Below are positions 32,517 through 43,373 of a stretch of 64,000 nt of DNA, piece by piece; positions within the stretch are counted from its first letter, which is position 1; every line of letters starts with the position of its first letter. This DNA comes from Anomaloglossus baeobatrachus (lineage: Eukaryota; Chordata; Amphibia; Anura; Aromobatidae), in contig NC_134358.1 in the NCBI RefSeq assembly GCF_048569485.1, positions 245,868,964-245,932,963 on the forward strand, read 5' to 3'. The notes below the pieces were generated by a model. The model had not been told where the DNA came from. It saw only the letters and a list, made by a program, of their open reading frames with translations, and did no database searches. Made by a program: the position numbers and the translations under genes.

Positions 32517-33350
32517 CTAGGCCAGGCGGGAGACCGGAGGGTCGACCACTGGTGAGCCCGCCCATTCCTTCCTGGGATCCTCGGGGAAGGGATAGTGTAA
32601 ATCAATCGACTTACCGTTGTTGAACGTCCTGTCCGGTTGCTGTCTGTGCTTGCGCAAGATCTCAGCGAACTCCGGATGATCGCAGAAATACCTGTGAACA
32701 CGTTTAAGTCGTTTCAAAGATACCTGTGAGCTCTGGGCGGTTGCAGAGTCCGGCTGTAGCTTCAGCGTCGTATTCACCGCGTCGACCAGGCTGTCCACCA
32801 TACGCCTGACATCGGCTGCCTGATCCGAGTCCAGCAGGGAGGCTGCATCTGACTCTTCCCCTGAATCATCAGACGGTCTCGGAGACGAGTGGCACTCGGG
32901 CCTTGGAGGGGAGAGGGACCTCTGGGAGGAATTGGAAGACGAGACCGTGCGGGTTCGCTTCCGCGCTCCAGTAGCCAGGTCGGGGTCAGCACGACTGTCG
33001 TCCTGTGCCGGCTGGACCTGTGTGGCATGGCTGAACATAGGGAGCGACTGCAAAGCTTGCGCGATGGTCAGGGACGCTCTTGACAGAGAATCCACCGACT
33101 GGGAGAGAGAAGTCAGCCACTCCGGGGGAGGGAGCGCATTGGAGCCCGGGGCGTCCTGTACTGCTGCAGTAGCGGCGTGGACGGGGGGGCTGGCGGCATC
33201 TGGGGCAATCTGAGTGGGCTGCGGATCGGGAGCGCAAGCTGCGCAGAGGGAGGTAGCCTGGCCTTGGGAGAATTTTTCGTTGCAGGACGAGCACGCAAAA
33301 TGCATTATAAAGGGGGCCTGTTTGGATCGGGACGACTTAGAGTTAGGCAT
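32517..33350 (-). pseudogene. DIRS family B gag-like protein, N-terminal part
   Basis: Starts MPNSKSSRSKQAPF. A C-x2-C-x12-C-x2-C zinc-ribbon-like motif (CSSCNEKF through LCAAC) lies about 20 residues in, followed by Ser/Pro-rich and acidic stretches. It is the positional equivalent of the family A gag-like protein. The distal part (down to about 31870) is in other open stretches; the gene is broken. Confidence 0.65.
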
Positions 33351-34373
33351 GGCTCCTCAGGAGACTCTTATTAGGGACACTAGGGAGGAGACAGGAGATA
33401 GATGGAAGAAATACCAAAAAAAAAATACAAAGTGTCGCTGGTCCCAATGAGGAGCAGCACTCACCCTGGCCTGTGTCCTTCCCGGGTCCGCAGGGGCCTC
33501 AGAGTAGGTGGGACAGCCGCAGAGAAAAAATGCTGTTGCTCACCGGCCTGCCTGTGCTGAGGTGAGCCGTTGGAAAGAAAAACGCGGGCTTTTGCCTCTT
33601 TTTTTTTTTTTTTTTACTGCTGGAGGGGGGAGTGCTGGCAGATGAGGTGGCTGTCTCCGGGCAGAATATGCGGAGGGCGCGCAAACGGGGGGCGGAGCGC
33701 TCCTGCCCGGGGTAGGCCCGAAGCCGGGGACTAAATTAGTGAGCGGCGGCCGCCGGGAGCGCAGCGCTGCGCGCGGAGCAGCTCTTACCTGCGTCCACGC
33801 GCGTCGCTCGGATCCATATGTCCCCTCCATGATGCTGCGGCCCCCGGTAAGTGTTGAGGGATGCTGAGGGGCCGTGATGGAGACTGTGGAGCGCTCCTGC
33901 GCTGCAGTGCCAGATCCTAAGCCTGGGCCCATGGTATCAGGTGAATGCTGGGGGAGGCCTGGTGACAGAGGACCCCTTGATGTGAGCGCTCCTGCGCTGT
34001 CACAGTCTGACATCCTCAGGGATTCCTCTTCACCTCCACCAGAAACACCCCCTGGGACGGTACCATGGGGGTCGACGGGGAGTGTGTGCCCTTAAAACAA
34101 TTAATAATATCGGTCCCCAATCAGCCCCTGGGGTGGTACCATGGGGCAGGAGGGGGATAGGGCCTGGTGTCTCGAGCCCTCAGGCAACCCTGGGGCGAGA
34201 GTTCTCTCTGAAGCAGGGTCTTTAACCCTGCAGAAGAGACAAAAAATGTAGAATTATGAGAATGCTGAGCGGCGCCGTACAGCCCGAAAAAAACGGAAAA
34301 AACGCAATAGCCTAGGCTGAGGTTGGCCCACAGAGATATGGGCCCACTTCAGCCTCCTACGACACTAAGCAAA
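33351..34373 (-). other. DIRS family B 5' leader
   Basis: About 1 kb of non-coding sequence between the gag-like start and the right terminal repeat, including a poly-T/poly-A tract near 33600. Presumed promoter and leader. Confidence 0.55.
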
Positions 34374-34517
34374 AAACTGGCATAGTTCCGCCTCCGGCTC
34401 GGGGTGTACACTGGGAGGGAGGAGCTAACTCTTTTTATGTTCACTTAGTGTCAGCCTCCTAGTCACAGCAGCATACACCCATGGTCCTGTGTCCCCCAAT
34501 GAAAGCGATAGAGAAAA
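34374..34517. repeat. DIRS family B right inverted terminal repeat
   Basis: Mirrors the left repeat from AACTGGCATAGTTCCG to CCCCCAATGAAAGCGATAG. Confidence 0.85.
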
Positions 34518-35600
34518 AACTGTAGTAAAACCCATTATATTCCATTTAAGTAGGAAAGCGATCGTGTTTCTTTGCGACAGGAAGAATCTTTAGTTGTTGC
34601 AGAATTTCTGGTCATTCTTCCTGGGATGAGATGGAAATGGTCCTGATGTAGTGATGTATTTGTAGAGTTGCAGAGTTGGTCCATTACTACCTAATTCCAT
34701 TGCAAATGAGTAAAGATGAGAGGACCCAAGGAAGTTCGGTTTGGCGGGTTCAGCTGGACTTTTGGTAAAGTTCAGTTTATGACTCTGACTTCACCTGAAC
34801 ACAAATGGAAGTAATTGGGCAGTTCGGGTCTCCGCCCACATGCAGCCAGCCATAAACTAATCTCTTTCATAGGCCAGTGGGCTTTTTCCATTTTTTTTTT
34901 TAATTTTTTTTTTTTTAATTTGGCGTCAACTACATCCGATCATGCTGCTGTTACCCCCAGTGCGTGCCGTTCAAACACTGCAAACGGCTTGCACTGGGCT
35001 GAGCATGGAGCGAACCTGAGCACAGCGATGCTCGAGCGAGCGGTTTACATACTGAAAGCCCCCAATTTCCGAAACCGATGTTTGTTTTGCTAAAATCTGT
35101 GTCCAATACAAACACCAAACTTTGGGTTTGCTCATCTCTACAAATGAGTTCTCTTGTGATGTTTGGAAGGAATTTTTTGGCTTCTATTTTTGTTTGGACA
35201 AGTCTTTAAAATAGGTATATGGAGCAGAAAGGGTCTGGAAGATTTCTTGAATTTCTCATCTTCACCAGTACTTTGTTTTTCATGTAAGATGACTAGATTT
35301 TAACAATTAAATCCCTACCGTCTTCTTGAAGTACACAATACGGTTTTGGAATTCTTTGCGTGTTGATCACAATTTGCTCTTTGAACAGACCAGGGATAAT
35401 CTGGGTAGTATCTGTAATACAATAATCCAGTCCAGAGGGCAATACTGTCTAGGGAATTCCTCTAATATTTAAGTTGTTCTTTCTAGAAAGGTCTTCAGCA
35501 TTAGCCATTTGAAGTGTAAGTAGTGGAAGTTCTTTATGAAGTTAATAGAACTTATTGTGTCTTCTTGATTTTGTTGCAATTATCAGTTTTGTTCCATTTA
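34518..35600 (-). pseudogene. L1-like LINE ORF1 remnant
   Basis: On the minus strand, around 35490-35460, the reading RKNNLNIRGIP matches the NxRRNNLRIRGIPE block at the start of the RNA-binding domain of L1 ORF1 proteins. Further along, short pieces resembling the family's later segments occur but with several stops and shifts. A 430-bp MITE (34711-35140) interrupts it. It is clearly dead. A possible 5' continuation beyond the repeat at 35600-37704 is too decayed to assert. Confidence 0.5.
34711..35140. mobile_element. hAT-type MITE, 430 bp
   Basis: Begins TAAAGATGAGAGGACCC and ends, inverted, GGGTTTGCTCATCTCTA; flanked by identical 8-bp duplications CAAATGAG at 34703-34710 and 35141-35148. 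No coding sequence; contains T-rich runs. Confidence 0.85.
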
Positions 35601-37704
35601 GTATTAGCTGCTGTAATCTCGGTTCAAATCTGAACCGCCAATTACAGAGATCCCACTGTTTTTGGCTATAAAAAAAAAAAATATGCCCCAAACAGTGCAA
35701 TCCTGCTATGATTTGCTGCTGCAGCAGCACCAGATCATAGGCTGGAGGCCAGGAAAAACGGTGCCCCTCCCCCCTGCAGCACGATTGGAGAGAACGTGCT
35801 ATGACGCGCAATCGCTCCAATCAGTGTTCAGGGGGAGCGGTCTGACCTGGCTGTGACCACCTTCCCAGGCTTGTTTTGGCCTGGAGATCCTTCCTCCAGC
35901 ATGTCTGCACCGTGCTCCTCCTGGTACTTGTACTACCACGTTGCCACCGCTGTCTGATCGCTGTACCTGCACCCTGCTGCTGCTGTATTGCGTGCTGCCC
36001 CTGCGTGCTCCCGTGCTGCCCCCAATCTCTCTATCTGCCCCCACCTGCGTGCCGTGCCCCTGCTGGTACTTACCTTCTCCCCCTCTGCCGCCCCCTCCAA
36101 CATCCCCTACCTGCTGCCACCGGGTTGTCCAAGGTCTTCTTTCTTCTGATTGCATCTGCCTTGATCGCTGGGTCCTTGATGAGCCATCATTCTTACTGCC
36201 TGCTGCTGCGTCCTGTAATAAGCTTGTCCATCTTTCTGCCTGCTTTTCCTCCTGCTACTCCTCTGGTCCTGTATTTTTTTATTTTTGTCCCTCATCCCGT
36301 CTTTTTGCACGTTATCCGTCCGTGCGTCCTGCGAGTGGCAATCATTGGCGTCCATGCTCAATTTCAGGCAGGACTTTTTTTTTTTGTCAAGTTTTGCACC
36401 TCCTCAGTGTGTGCCTCATGCAGCAGCCGAGCGCTGATCAGTGATGTACATCACGCATCAGCGTCCGTACTCAATTTTTTTCCGTATTCCCCTTCGCTTT
36501 TTGCACCTCATCCGTGTGTGTGTCCTGCAGTGGCCGATCAGTGATGCACATCACTGATCGTTGTCCATGCATTTGAAAAGTCAAATGGTGCTTTTTGCAT
36601 TCTGAGCCCTGCCGTGCACCTAAACAGTTAATTTCCACCACATATGAGGTATCTACGTATTCAAGAGCAATTGCACAATAAATTTTGTGGTGCATTTTTT
36701 TCCCTGATACATCACCTTGTGAAAAAAAGGCTACCTGGTTGAAATAACAATTTTGTGGTAAATTTTTTATTTTCACGGCTTAACATTATCAACTTCTGTG
36801 AGACCCCCGGGGGGTTCAAGGTGCTCACCAAACATCTAAATAAATTCCTTGGAGGGGTCTAGTTTCCAAAATAGGGTCCCATCTGGGGGAGCTCAATTGT
36901 TTAGGCACTTCAGGGGATCTCCAAATGCGACATGGCGTCCGCTAAGGAGTACAGCTAATTTTGTTTTAAAAAATTCAAATGGCGCTCCTTCCCTTAAAAA
37001 CCCTGCCAAACAATTGATTTCCATCACATATGAGGTATGTGTATACTCAGGACAAATTGCACAATACATTTTATGGTGCATATTTTTCTGATACCCTTGT
37101 AAAAATGCTAAATTTTATGGCTAAAGTAACATTTTTGTGTTCAAAATTTTAATTTCTTCTTTCCACATTGCTTTGGTTTCTGTGAGGGCAGTGTGAGGGG
37201 TGCAGTTTGTAGAATGGTGTCACTTTTGGGTATTTTCTGTCACCTAGGCCTCTCAAAGTCATTTCAAATGGGATGTGGTCCCTAATAATAAAATTAAAAA
37301 AAAATGGTTTTGCAAATTTTGTTGGAAAAATGAGAAATTGCTGATGAACTTTGACCCCTTCTAACTTCCTGACAAAAAAAATTGTTTCCAAAATTGAGCT
37401 GGGGTAAAGTAGACAAGTGGAAATGTTATTTAGAAGCTATTTTGTGTGACATCTCTTGGATTTATGGGCATAAAATTTCAAAGTTTGAAAATTGCTGCAA
37501 AATTTCTGAAATTTTCACAAATAAACAAAAAATAATGGCCTAAATTTACCACTGAGATGAAGTTAAATATGTCACAAAAAACAATGTCAGAATTGCCGGG
37601 ATCTGTTGAAGCGTTCCAGAGTTATAACCTGTCAAGGTGACACTGGTCAGACTTTAAAAAATGGCCCGGTCATTAGAGTGTTTTAGTGGCCGTGGGTGAA
37701 GGGG
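35600..37704. mobile_element. Non-autonomous TTAA-type DNA element (piggyBac- or Kolobok-like)
   Basis: The right end reads GGTGAAGGGGTTAA with TTAA at 37705-37708, and the interior has the GGGGTCTAGTTTCCAAAATA block that I recall from amphibian dispersed repeats. The left boundary is uncertain. The 222-codon plus-strand frame at 35876-36544 is a C- and T-rich artefact. No transposase seen. Confidence 0.45.
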
Positions 37705-37708
37705 TTAA

Positions 37709-38311
37709 AGGAGTCATAGCCATAGTATCCTTAAATACACAGTCCTTGTTGATCTTATTAGCAAAAAGAGTGGTTATGGAAATATGTTGCAACAGCATTA
37801 CATTGTTCTTATATATATCCTAGAGCTGCTGGTGCACCTGAGGCATGGAAATTTTGTAGGATATCACAATAGTTTGTAAGACTATTATTAGTAGATTATT
37901 TCCAAGTCTCCCAAGACATTGATTTTGGTATTAATCGTCATCACATTAATTTCATCAGAATCTAATCTTCTGAATCAAAAATTCCTTCTTCTGAGTAATT
38001 ATCTTGAGAAAAAAGTTCCTTTTGAGAGGTAGAGTCAAGTATGGGGCTGGGAGAATTATTTCACTTTAACTTTTTATCCATGTCCTGATCCATGAAATTA
38101 TAATCTTCATCAATAAGTTTGACATCATATTTCCTAATGAGTGGTGATCTGATGCATTCCTTTCATATTAAGAGTTACCATTATCATATTTATAATTCTC
38201 CACATAACCATTAAGTGCACATGAAAATAAACTGTCTCTTTAAAACACAATGGCAGTGCTATGAGACTCACTTTGTAAGTAATAAGTCTCCCTTCTTTGT
38301 TCTTCTAGATT
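37709..38311. other. No clear feature
   Basis: AT-rich; may be a decayed continuation of the antisense LINE but no block is convincing. Confidence 0.35.
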
Positions 38312-38492
38312 AGTGTTCCCTAACTCCATTCCTCAAGACCCACGAACACTGCTTGTTTTCAGGATTTCCTAAATATTGCACAGGAATTGGAATAATCACC
38401 TGTACAGGTAATTAAATTGCACTTGTGCAACACTAAGGAAATCCTGAAAACATGCAGTGTTGGTGGCTCGAGTATTGGAGTTGGGGAACACT
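38312..38492. mobile_element. Short MITE with AGTGTTCCC termini
   Basis: Begins AGTGTTCCCTAACTCCA and ends TTGGAGTTGGGGAACACT, its imperfect inverse. The internal blocks GGATTTCCT and AGGAAATCCTGAAAA are also inverted, so the 181-bp unit folds along most of its length. Resembles hAT-type MITEs; no clean 8-bp duplication. Confidence 0.7.
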
Positions 38493-39193
38493 GCTTATAT
38501 CATGGGTTTAGGTATTATAGCCACAGTTCTCCCTTTGTCCCTCAACAAACTCTAAATCCATTGCTATTGGAAAGGGAGGCTACATCAAATTAGAAGTTTG
38601 CCTTCTTGATCGCTCCTCTGTGACAGGAGATACCATAACTCCTTTGCAGTTCCTTGTCGGATACCGATTCTTCATTATGAGATTGATGTACTCTTCAAAA
38701 ACTATTACATTACAAAAAGTGCCCTTTCTCTTCTCCATGACAGGGACAGGAGCAGCTGCTCCGTAGCTTTGCTTCTGTCTCCTATTAAAAATAAATGGCT
38801 TGCAGCTGCTGTGGTCTCTGAGCTCTGGAAGTCGGTGATGCAGCTCTCCTCACGTCCCTTAGTAGTAGCTGATCCTGTGCTGATCCTGTGCTGTCAGACA
38901 AGGAGAATAAGTTCCCCTTCTCTACTGCTCCTTTGAGATTGGAGTCTCGGCACCACAGTTCTCCTCTCCTGTCAAAAAACAGACCCACAACTTGTGGCGC
39001 TCATGATCTCAGTCTTCAGACAGTGAATACCACTTGTCCCCCGCTTTCCCACATCAGACTCACCTGTCCCTTAAGTGAAGCCCGTGTAGTTCTTCCAGAT
39101 CTGGTTGCTTTGATAGTCGTGATTCAATGCAGAAATATCACATTTCTTGGTTGCTGAAAATTTTCTTCTGCCATTTTGGTCAGGCTTGATCCT
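38493..39193. other. No gene seen
   Basis: No recognisable coding or repeat signature apart from a short tandem duplication (GATCCTGTGCT, twice) near 38870-38890. Confidence 0.4.
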
Positions 39194-39197
39194 TTAA

Positions 39198-39930
39198 AGG
39201 GAACCTGTCATCAGAAATGTAGCTATAAAGCTAAAAGTTTCCCCCTCTGCAGCTCCTGGGCTGCATTCTAGGAAGCTTCCTATAGTTATTGTGGCCCCTT
39301 TTATACCAAAATAAACACTTTGTAAACTTGTACCTTTTCTTATGCAAATTTCGTAAATCTTCCATGGGGGCGGGCTGCCTGGGGTCCGTTGCTGTCCGCA
39401 AGCGCTCGCTGGCCAGATGACCGGACGTCACCTCTTTCCCATCCTGCTCAGCAGCAGGTGACGTCCGGTCATCTGGCCAGCGAGCGCTTGCGCATAACGC
39501 TGGAGTAATAGGGGAAAGTGCGGTCACGAGGTTATGGGCGGCACTTGCTGATGACACTCACAGCGCCGCCCATAACCTCGTGCCCGCGCAAAGCGTCACC
39601 AGCGGTCACGCGTGCACACAGTGCACGGCACCGCTACAGTGGAACAGCGCATGCGCGGGACCACGGGCACCCAGGGGCGGCGTCCTGAGCTTTGAAATTC
39701 AGCGTTTGGGGGCGGCGTAAATCGGCAGGAGGACAGCAACGGACCCCAGGCAGCCCGCCCCCATGGAAGATTTACGAAATTTGCATAAGAAAAGGTACAA
39801 GTTTACAAAGTGTTTATTTTGGTGTAAAAGGGGCCACAAGAACTATAGGAAGCTTCCTAGAATGCAGCCCAGGAGCTGCAGAGGGGGGAACGTTTAGGTT
39901 TATAGCTAAATTTCTGATGACAGGTTCACT
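39198..39930. mobile_element. Long foldback MITE, TTAA-flanked (copy 1)
   Basis: TTAA at 39194-39197 and 39931-39934 flank a 733-bp element starting AGGGAACCTGTCATCAG and ending CTGATGACAGGTTCACT. The outer ~200 bp of each side are near-perfect inverted copies (for example CTCTGCAGCTCCTGGGCTGC and its inverse), with further inverted pieces inside. No coding capacity. TTAA targets fit a piggyBac-like mobiliser. Confidence 0.85.
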
Positions 39931-40076
39931 TTAAGTCTTCCGCATAGAATTTGCAAAGTTGGCCCCTTTCAAGTAACCCAAAGGGGCTTTTTTTTTCCTG
40001 AAGATTGCAGAAGAGCTCAGCAAAACACTGACACCTCAGACCTTAAGAAAACCACACCCCTCAGCACAAACTCTTA

Positions 40077-40841
40077 GGCTATGTGCGCACTTTGCGTCGA
40101 GGTAGTTGCAGTTCTAAACGCATCCTCTGGCAGAAATTGTCTGTCAAATTTGGTTTTGACCACAAAAACACTATAAATATGCTTGCGTTTTTACCACGTT
40201 TTTGCTGTGTTTTTACCGCGATTTACATGTTTTTTCAATGCATAAACTCAGATGCGTTTTGAATACAAATACACTACTAAATAAAGTATAAACATTCAAA
40301 CACTATGAAAAAAAGGAAAAAAATGATAAATATCATGATTAAAATACTCAAAATATCTAATTTTATTAAAATGATAACTGTGTTCTAATATTTATGCATA
40401 AAATAACGTTAAATTATGTTTTTTCATTATTTTAATTCTCGGACTATGTGTGTGTGTAAAGGGACATATCATGCCCTTAATTTAAAGTTAAAAACGCATG
40501 CGTTTATTTTGTCAAAAAAGCATGCTTTCTGCATCAAAAAAGCATGTAAAACGCTAGGATTTTGATGTAGAATGCGTTTTGACATTTCTCATTGACGACA
40601 ATGTTAGCAATACGCTGCCCAACTGCCAAAAACAATTGACGTGTTGCTTCTTTAAACGCTGAGTTTTTGCCAAATTTTCTGCAACTAAAACACTGCGTTT
40701 TTAAAAGCATTTTGCGCACAAGAAATCACAATTTCCCATAGACTTTGCTTGAAAATCAAAACGCATGCATTTTGGCATTAAAACGCTGCAGTTCAAAAAG
40801 CTGCGGAAACGCATTAAAAAGCGCAAAGTGCGCACATAGCC
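40077..40841. mobile_element. PIF/Harbinger-like MITE, 765 bp
   Basis: Flanked by TTA (40074-40076 and 40842-40844). Ends GGCTATGTGCGCACTTTGCG and, inverted, CGCAAAGTGCGCACATAGCC: perfect over 20 bp. The interior is AT-rich with many AAACGC/GCGTTT repeats. No coding sequence. Confidence 0.85.
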
Positions 40842-40844
40842 TTA

Positions 40845-41397
40845 GGCACTTGGCATGTAATCCCAAATACCTACCAAAGACCTTGAATGCTAAACCAAGA
40901 GTATCATCAGGGGTATGCATATGACTACAATGTAAGAACATTTGACTGTTGGATAACCATAATTTTACTAGAAATATTGAATAAGCAAGTACTGCATCAC
41001 TAGGTTCCTGGACATGCCAATTTCACTGCTAGGTTACGGCTAGGAGTGAACCGTTCCCCCAGGACATCACTATGCTACTCATTACTAAACAAGTATGCAT
41101 TATACAGCCGAACCTTCTGTAAAAAGGCACTCTCTGCGTCTCCCTTGTGGATAGGTTAGACTATGCTGATAAATAGATAGATAGGTGTGTGAGCTGGTCA
41201 ATTGATCCTTGGTCTGAGATTTTAATGTGGACTGACTGATAATACAGAGATAAGTAAGATGAACATTAAGCTGATACCAAATGTTATTCAACGGTATATA
41301 CCGTAAGTAGCTATGCATTATCAACATGATAGGAGTAACTAGTTCATTTAGGGGTTCGTTGGGATATTCATTTGACTTATTGATATAGTGCCATAAC
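40845..41397. other. No gene seen
   Basis: Non-coding AT-rich sequence with a short TAGATAGATAG run near 41175. Confidence 0.4.
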
Positions 41398-41620
41398 ATT
41401 CCACAGTGATTTAGACATCATCATTGCCCCCATTGGGGCTCACAATCTAAATTCTCTACCAGTATGTATTTGGCGTGTAGGAGGAAAACAGAAGTACACA
41501 GAGAAAACCTACACAAACCCAAGGAGAACATAAACACTCCTTGCATATGTAGTTTTTGGTGGGATTTAATTCAAGTAATCCAGCACTGAAAACAATTTCC
41601 AGTGTTTCCAAACACTTCTC
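41398..41620 (-). mobile_element. tRNA-type SINE-like fragment
   Basis: Contains diverged versions of the CCCCATTGGGGCTCACAATC and GGAGAACATAAACACTCC blocks I recall from vertebrate tRNA-derived SINEs, followed by GTGGGATTTAATTCAAG, a decayed B-box-like segment. Read on the minus strand the RNA polymerase III box would come first. Old and inactive. Confidence 0.5.
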
Positions 41621-42244
41621 TGCTGTGTCCAAGAAGCCAAAAGAAAATGAAAGAAGTTCCCCTGTGCCAGCAAAAGTAAGCCATGGGGAAACCATAAGCT
41701 AACACTCCCTGCCATGCACTGTCCCTGGGGAAAGCTATGCTCGGCCTTTCACTCCTGCACTGCATGACATTGGTATTTTGCAGGCTCACTATACTTCAAT
41801 AACTCTTCATAAATTGGAGTGAATTCCACATTGTGGAGGATTATCTGTTTAACCTTTCTAGAATTTCTGTTTAATTAAAGAAGTCTGAATTCTGCGTAAA
41901 AGGGACTTTCCTGTTGAGTTCACATGACACAGGAGAACTGAGAGGACAGTCAGCATTATAAACTACTGATAAGTAGCTCATACAATAAGCAGGAAAAGCT
42001 ATGTTCTATTACAGACCTAAAAACAATTAAAATGATAAATAAGCAAACTATACTGCCATCTGTACACCGGCGGTTGAGGCTGTGCAGGTCATGCTTGAGG
42101 TACATTACTAAAAGGCTGGTGGGATCAGACCATCACCTAACTGATGCCGTCACAGCACTAGGAAAAAGAACGATCAGCCATGTTGGATTCACATAAATAG
42201 AGAGGAGCGAGTTTTTTGAAATTCAAATTCATTGACTTCAAAAT
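41621..42244. other. No gene; end of a decayed MITE near 42199
   Basis: Mostly featureless. The segment 42199-42244 starts TAGAGAGGAGCGAGTTTTTT and resembles the end of a hAT-type MITE, truncated by the Tc1 that follows. Confidence 0.35.
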
Positions 42245-42557
42245 TTTTGCAATCACAAATTCTTTGGTATTAGTATCTTCATTAATTTGTCTTCAATGAA
42301 AAAAAAAATTAAAATTTGTCATAAAGCCAAATTGGATATAATTCCACACCAAACATAAAAAAGGAGGTGGACAAAAGTATTGGCACTGTTTGAAAAATCA
42401 TGTGATGCTTCTCTAATTTGTGTGATTAACAGCACCTGTAACTTACCTGTGGCACCTAACAGGTGTTGGCAATAACTAAATCACACTTGCAGCCAGTTGA
42501 CATGGATTAAAGTTGACTCAACCTCTGTCCTGTGTCCTTGTGTGTACCTCATTGAGC

Positions 42558-42958
42558 ATGGAGAAAAGAAAGAAGACCAAAGAACTGTCTGAGGATTTGA
42601 GAATCCAAATTGTGAGGAAGCATGAGCAATCTCAAGGCTACAAGTCAATCTCCAAAGACCTGAAAGTTCCTGAGTCTACAGTGCGCAGTGTGATCAAGAA
42701 GTTTAAAGCCCATGGCACTGTGGCTAACCTCCCTAGATGTGGAAGGAAAAGAAAAATTGACGAGAGATTTCAACGCAAGATTGTGCGGATAGTGGATAAA
42801 GAACCTCGACTAACATCCAAACAAGTTCAAGCTGCCCTGCAGTCCGAGGGTACAACAGTGTCAACCCGTACTATCCGTCGGCGTCTGAATGAAAAGGGAC
42901 TGTATGGTGGGATACCCAGGAAGACCCCACTTCTTACCCCAAGACATAAAAAAGCCAG
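42558..42958 (+). pseudogene. Tc1-like transposase, N-terminal half
   Basis: ATG at 42558 (MEKRKKTKELSEDLR). Two helix-turn-helix units of the paired-like DNA-binding region are readable, around GYKSISKDLKVPESTVRSVI and RLTSKQVQAALQSEG, joined by a NLPRCGRKRKI linker. The frame is cut by the Penelope-like insertion after PRHKKAR; the remaining codons of the open frame beyond it are insertion sequence. Confidence 0.85.
42944..42958. repeat. 15-bp target-site duplication of the Penelope-like insertion, left copy
   Basis: ACATAAAAAAGCCAG, identical to 58229-58243. It lies in Tc1 coding sequence, so the pre-insertion site is unambiguous. Confidence 0.9.
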
Positions 42959-43373
42959 AAAGGAACTCCGGCACACTACCCCAATAATTGTCAAAACAGA
43001 ATTTCTGAATCAAAAAGGTTCTTTATTACATGAAAGTCCACACCAAAAAAACTCCAAACAGAAACGTTTCGACCAATTAGGTCTTCATCAAAGGACTATC
43101 TAAATACAAGTAAAAACATTGATTAATACAGAACCAAAAAATACATGATTAATCATATGTAGAAAAGAGGAAGCTTTCACTCGGAGGAGAAAAATATATT
43201 TCACAAAAATTCCGTTCAACAATGTATCATAGCTTAAAATTGTATTTAGGTGATATCAATCGCCGTACTGTCCTGTAAAAAACAGGATCATGTATGCCGA
43301 TATCTGGTCAAGAGGGAGAGCCGGTATTAATAGGTTACCTGTGTGAAACAGGAAGCGGTGAACTAAAGGTCAG
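42959..43373 (-). repeat. Penelope pLTR, downstream copy
   Basis: Direct repeat of 49957-50354 (CCCCAATAATTGTCAAAACA through GAAACAGGAAGCGGTGA), inverted at 57766-58160. On the minus strand it contains a TTTGATGAAGACC-TAATT-GGTCGAAAC segment at about 43047-43076 (see hammerhead note). Confidence 0.9.

Larger units (their letters stand above)
26771..34517 (-). mobile_element. DIRS-type retrotransposon, family B, with a Tc1 insertion
   Basis: Inverted ends at 26771-26946 and 34374-34517 share the CATTGGGGGACACAGGACCA block and its complement. The internal complementary region at 28723-28826 matches both extreme ends. On the minus strand the order is gag-like, RT-RNase H-methyltransferase-like, recombinase, as in family A, but the terminal repeats are a different sequence, so this is a separate family. 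A Tc1 element (27033-28627) sits between the left repeat and the complementary region. Without it the element is about 6.1 kb. It is broken in several places but structurally complete. Confidence 0.9.

Noticed and set aside
35876-36544. 222-codon Cys/Leu/Pro-rich plus-strand frame resembling a membrane protein
   Set aside because: C- and T-rich low-complexity sequence in a dispersed repeat; hydrophobic character follows from base composition.
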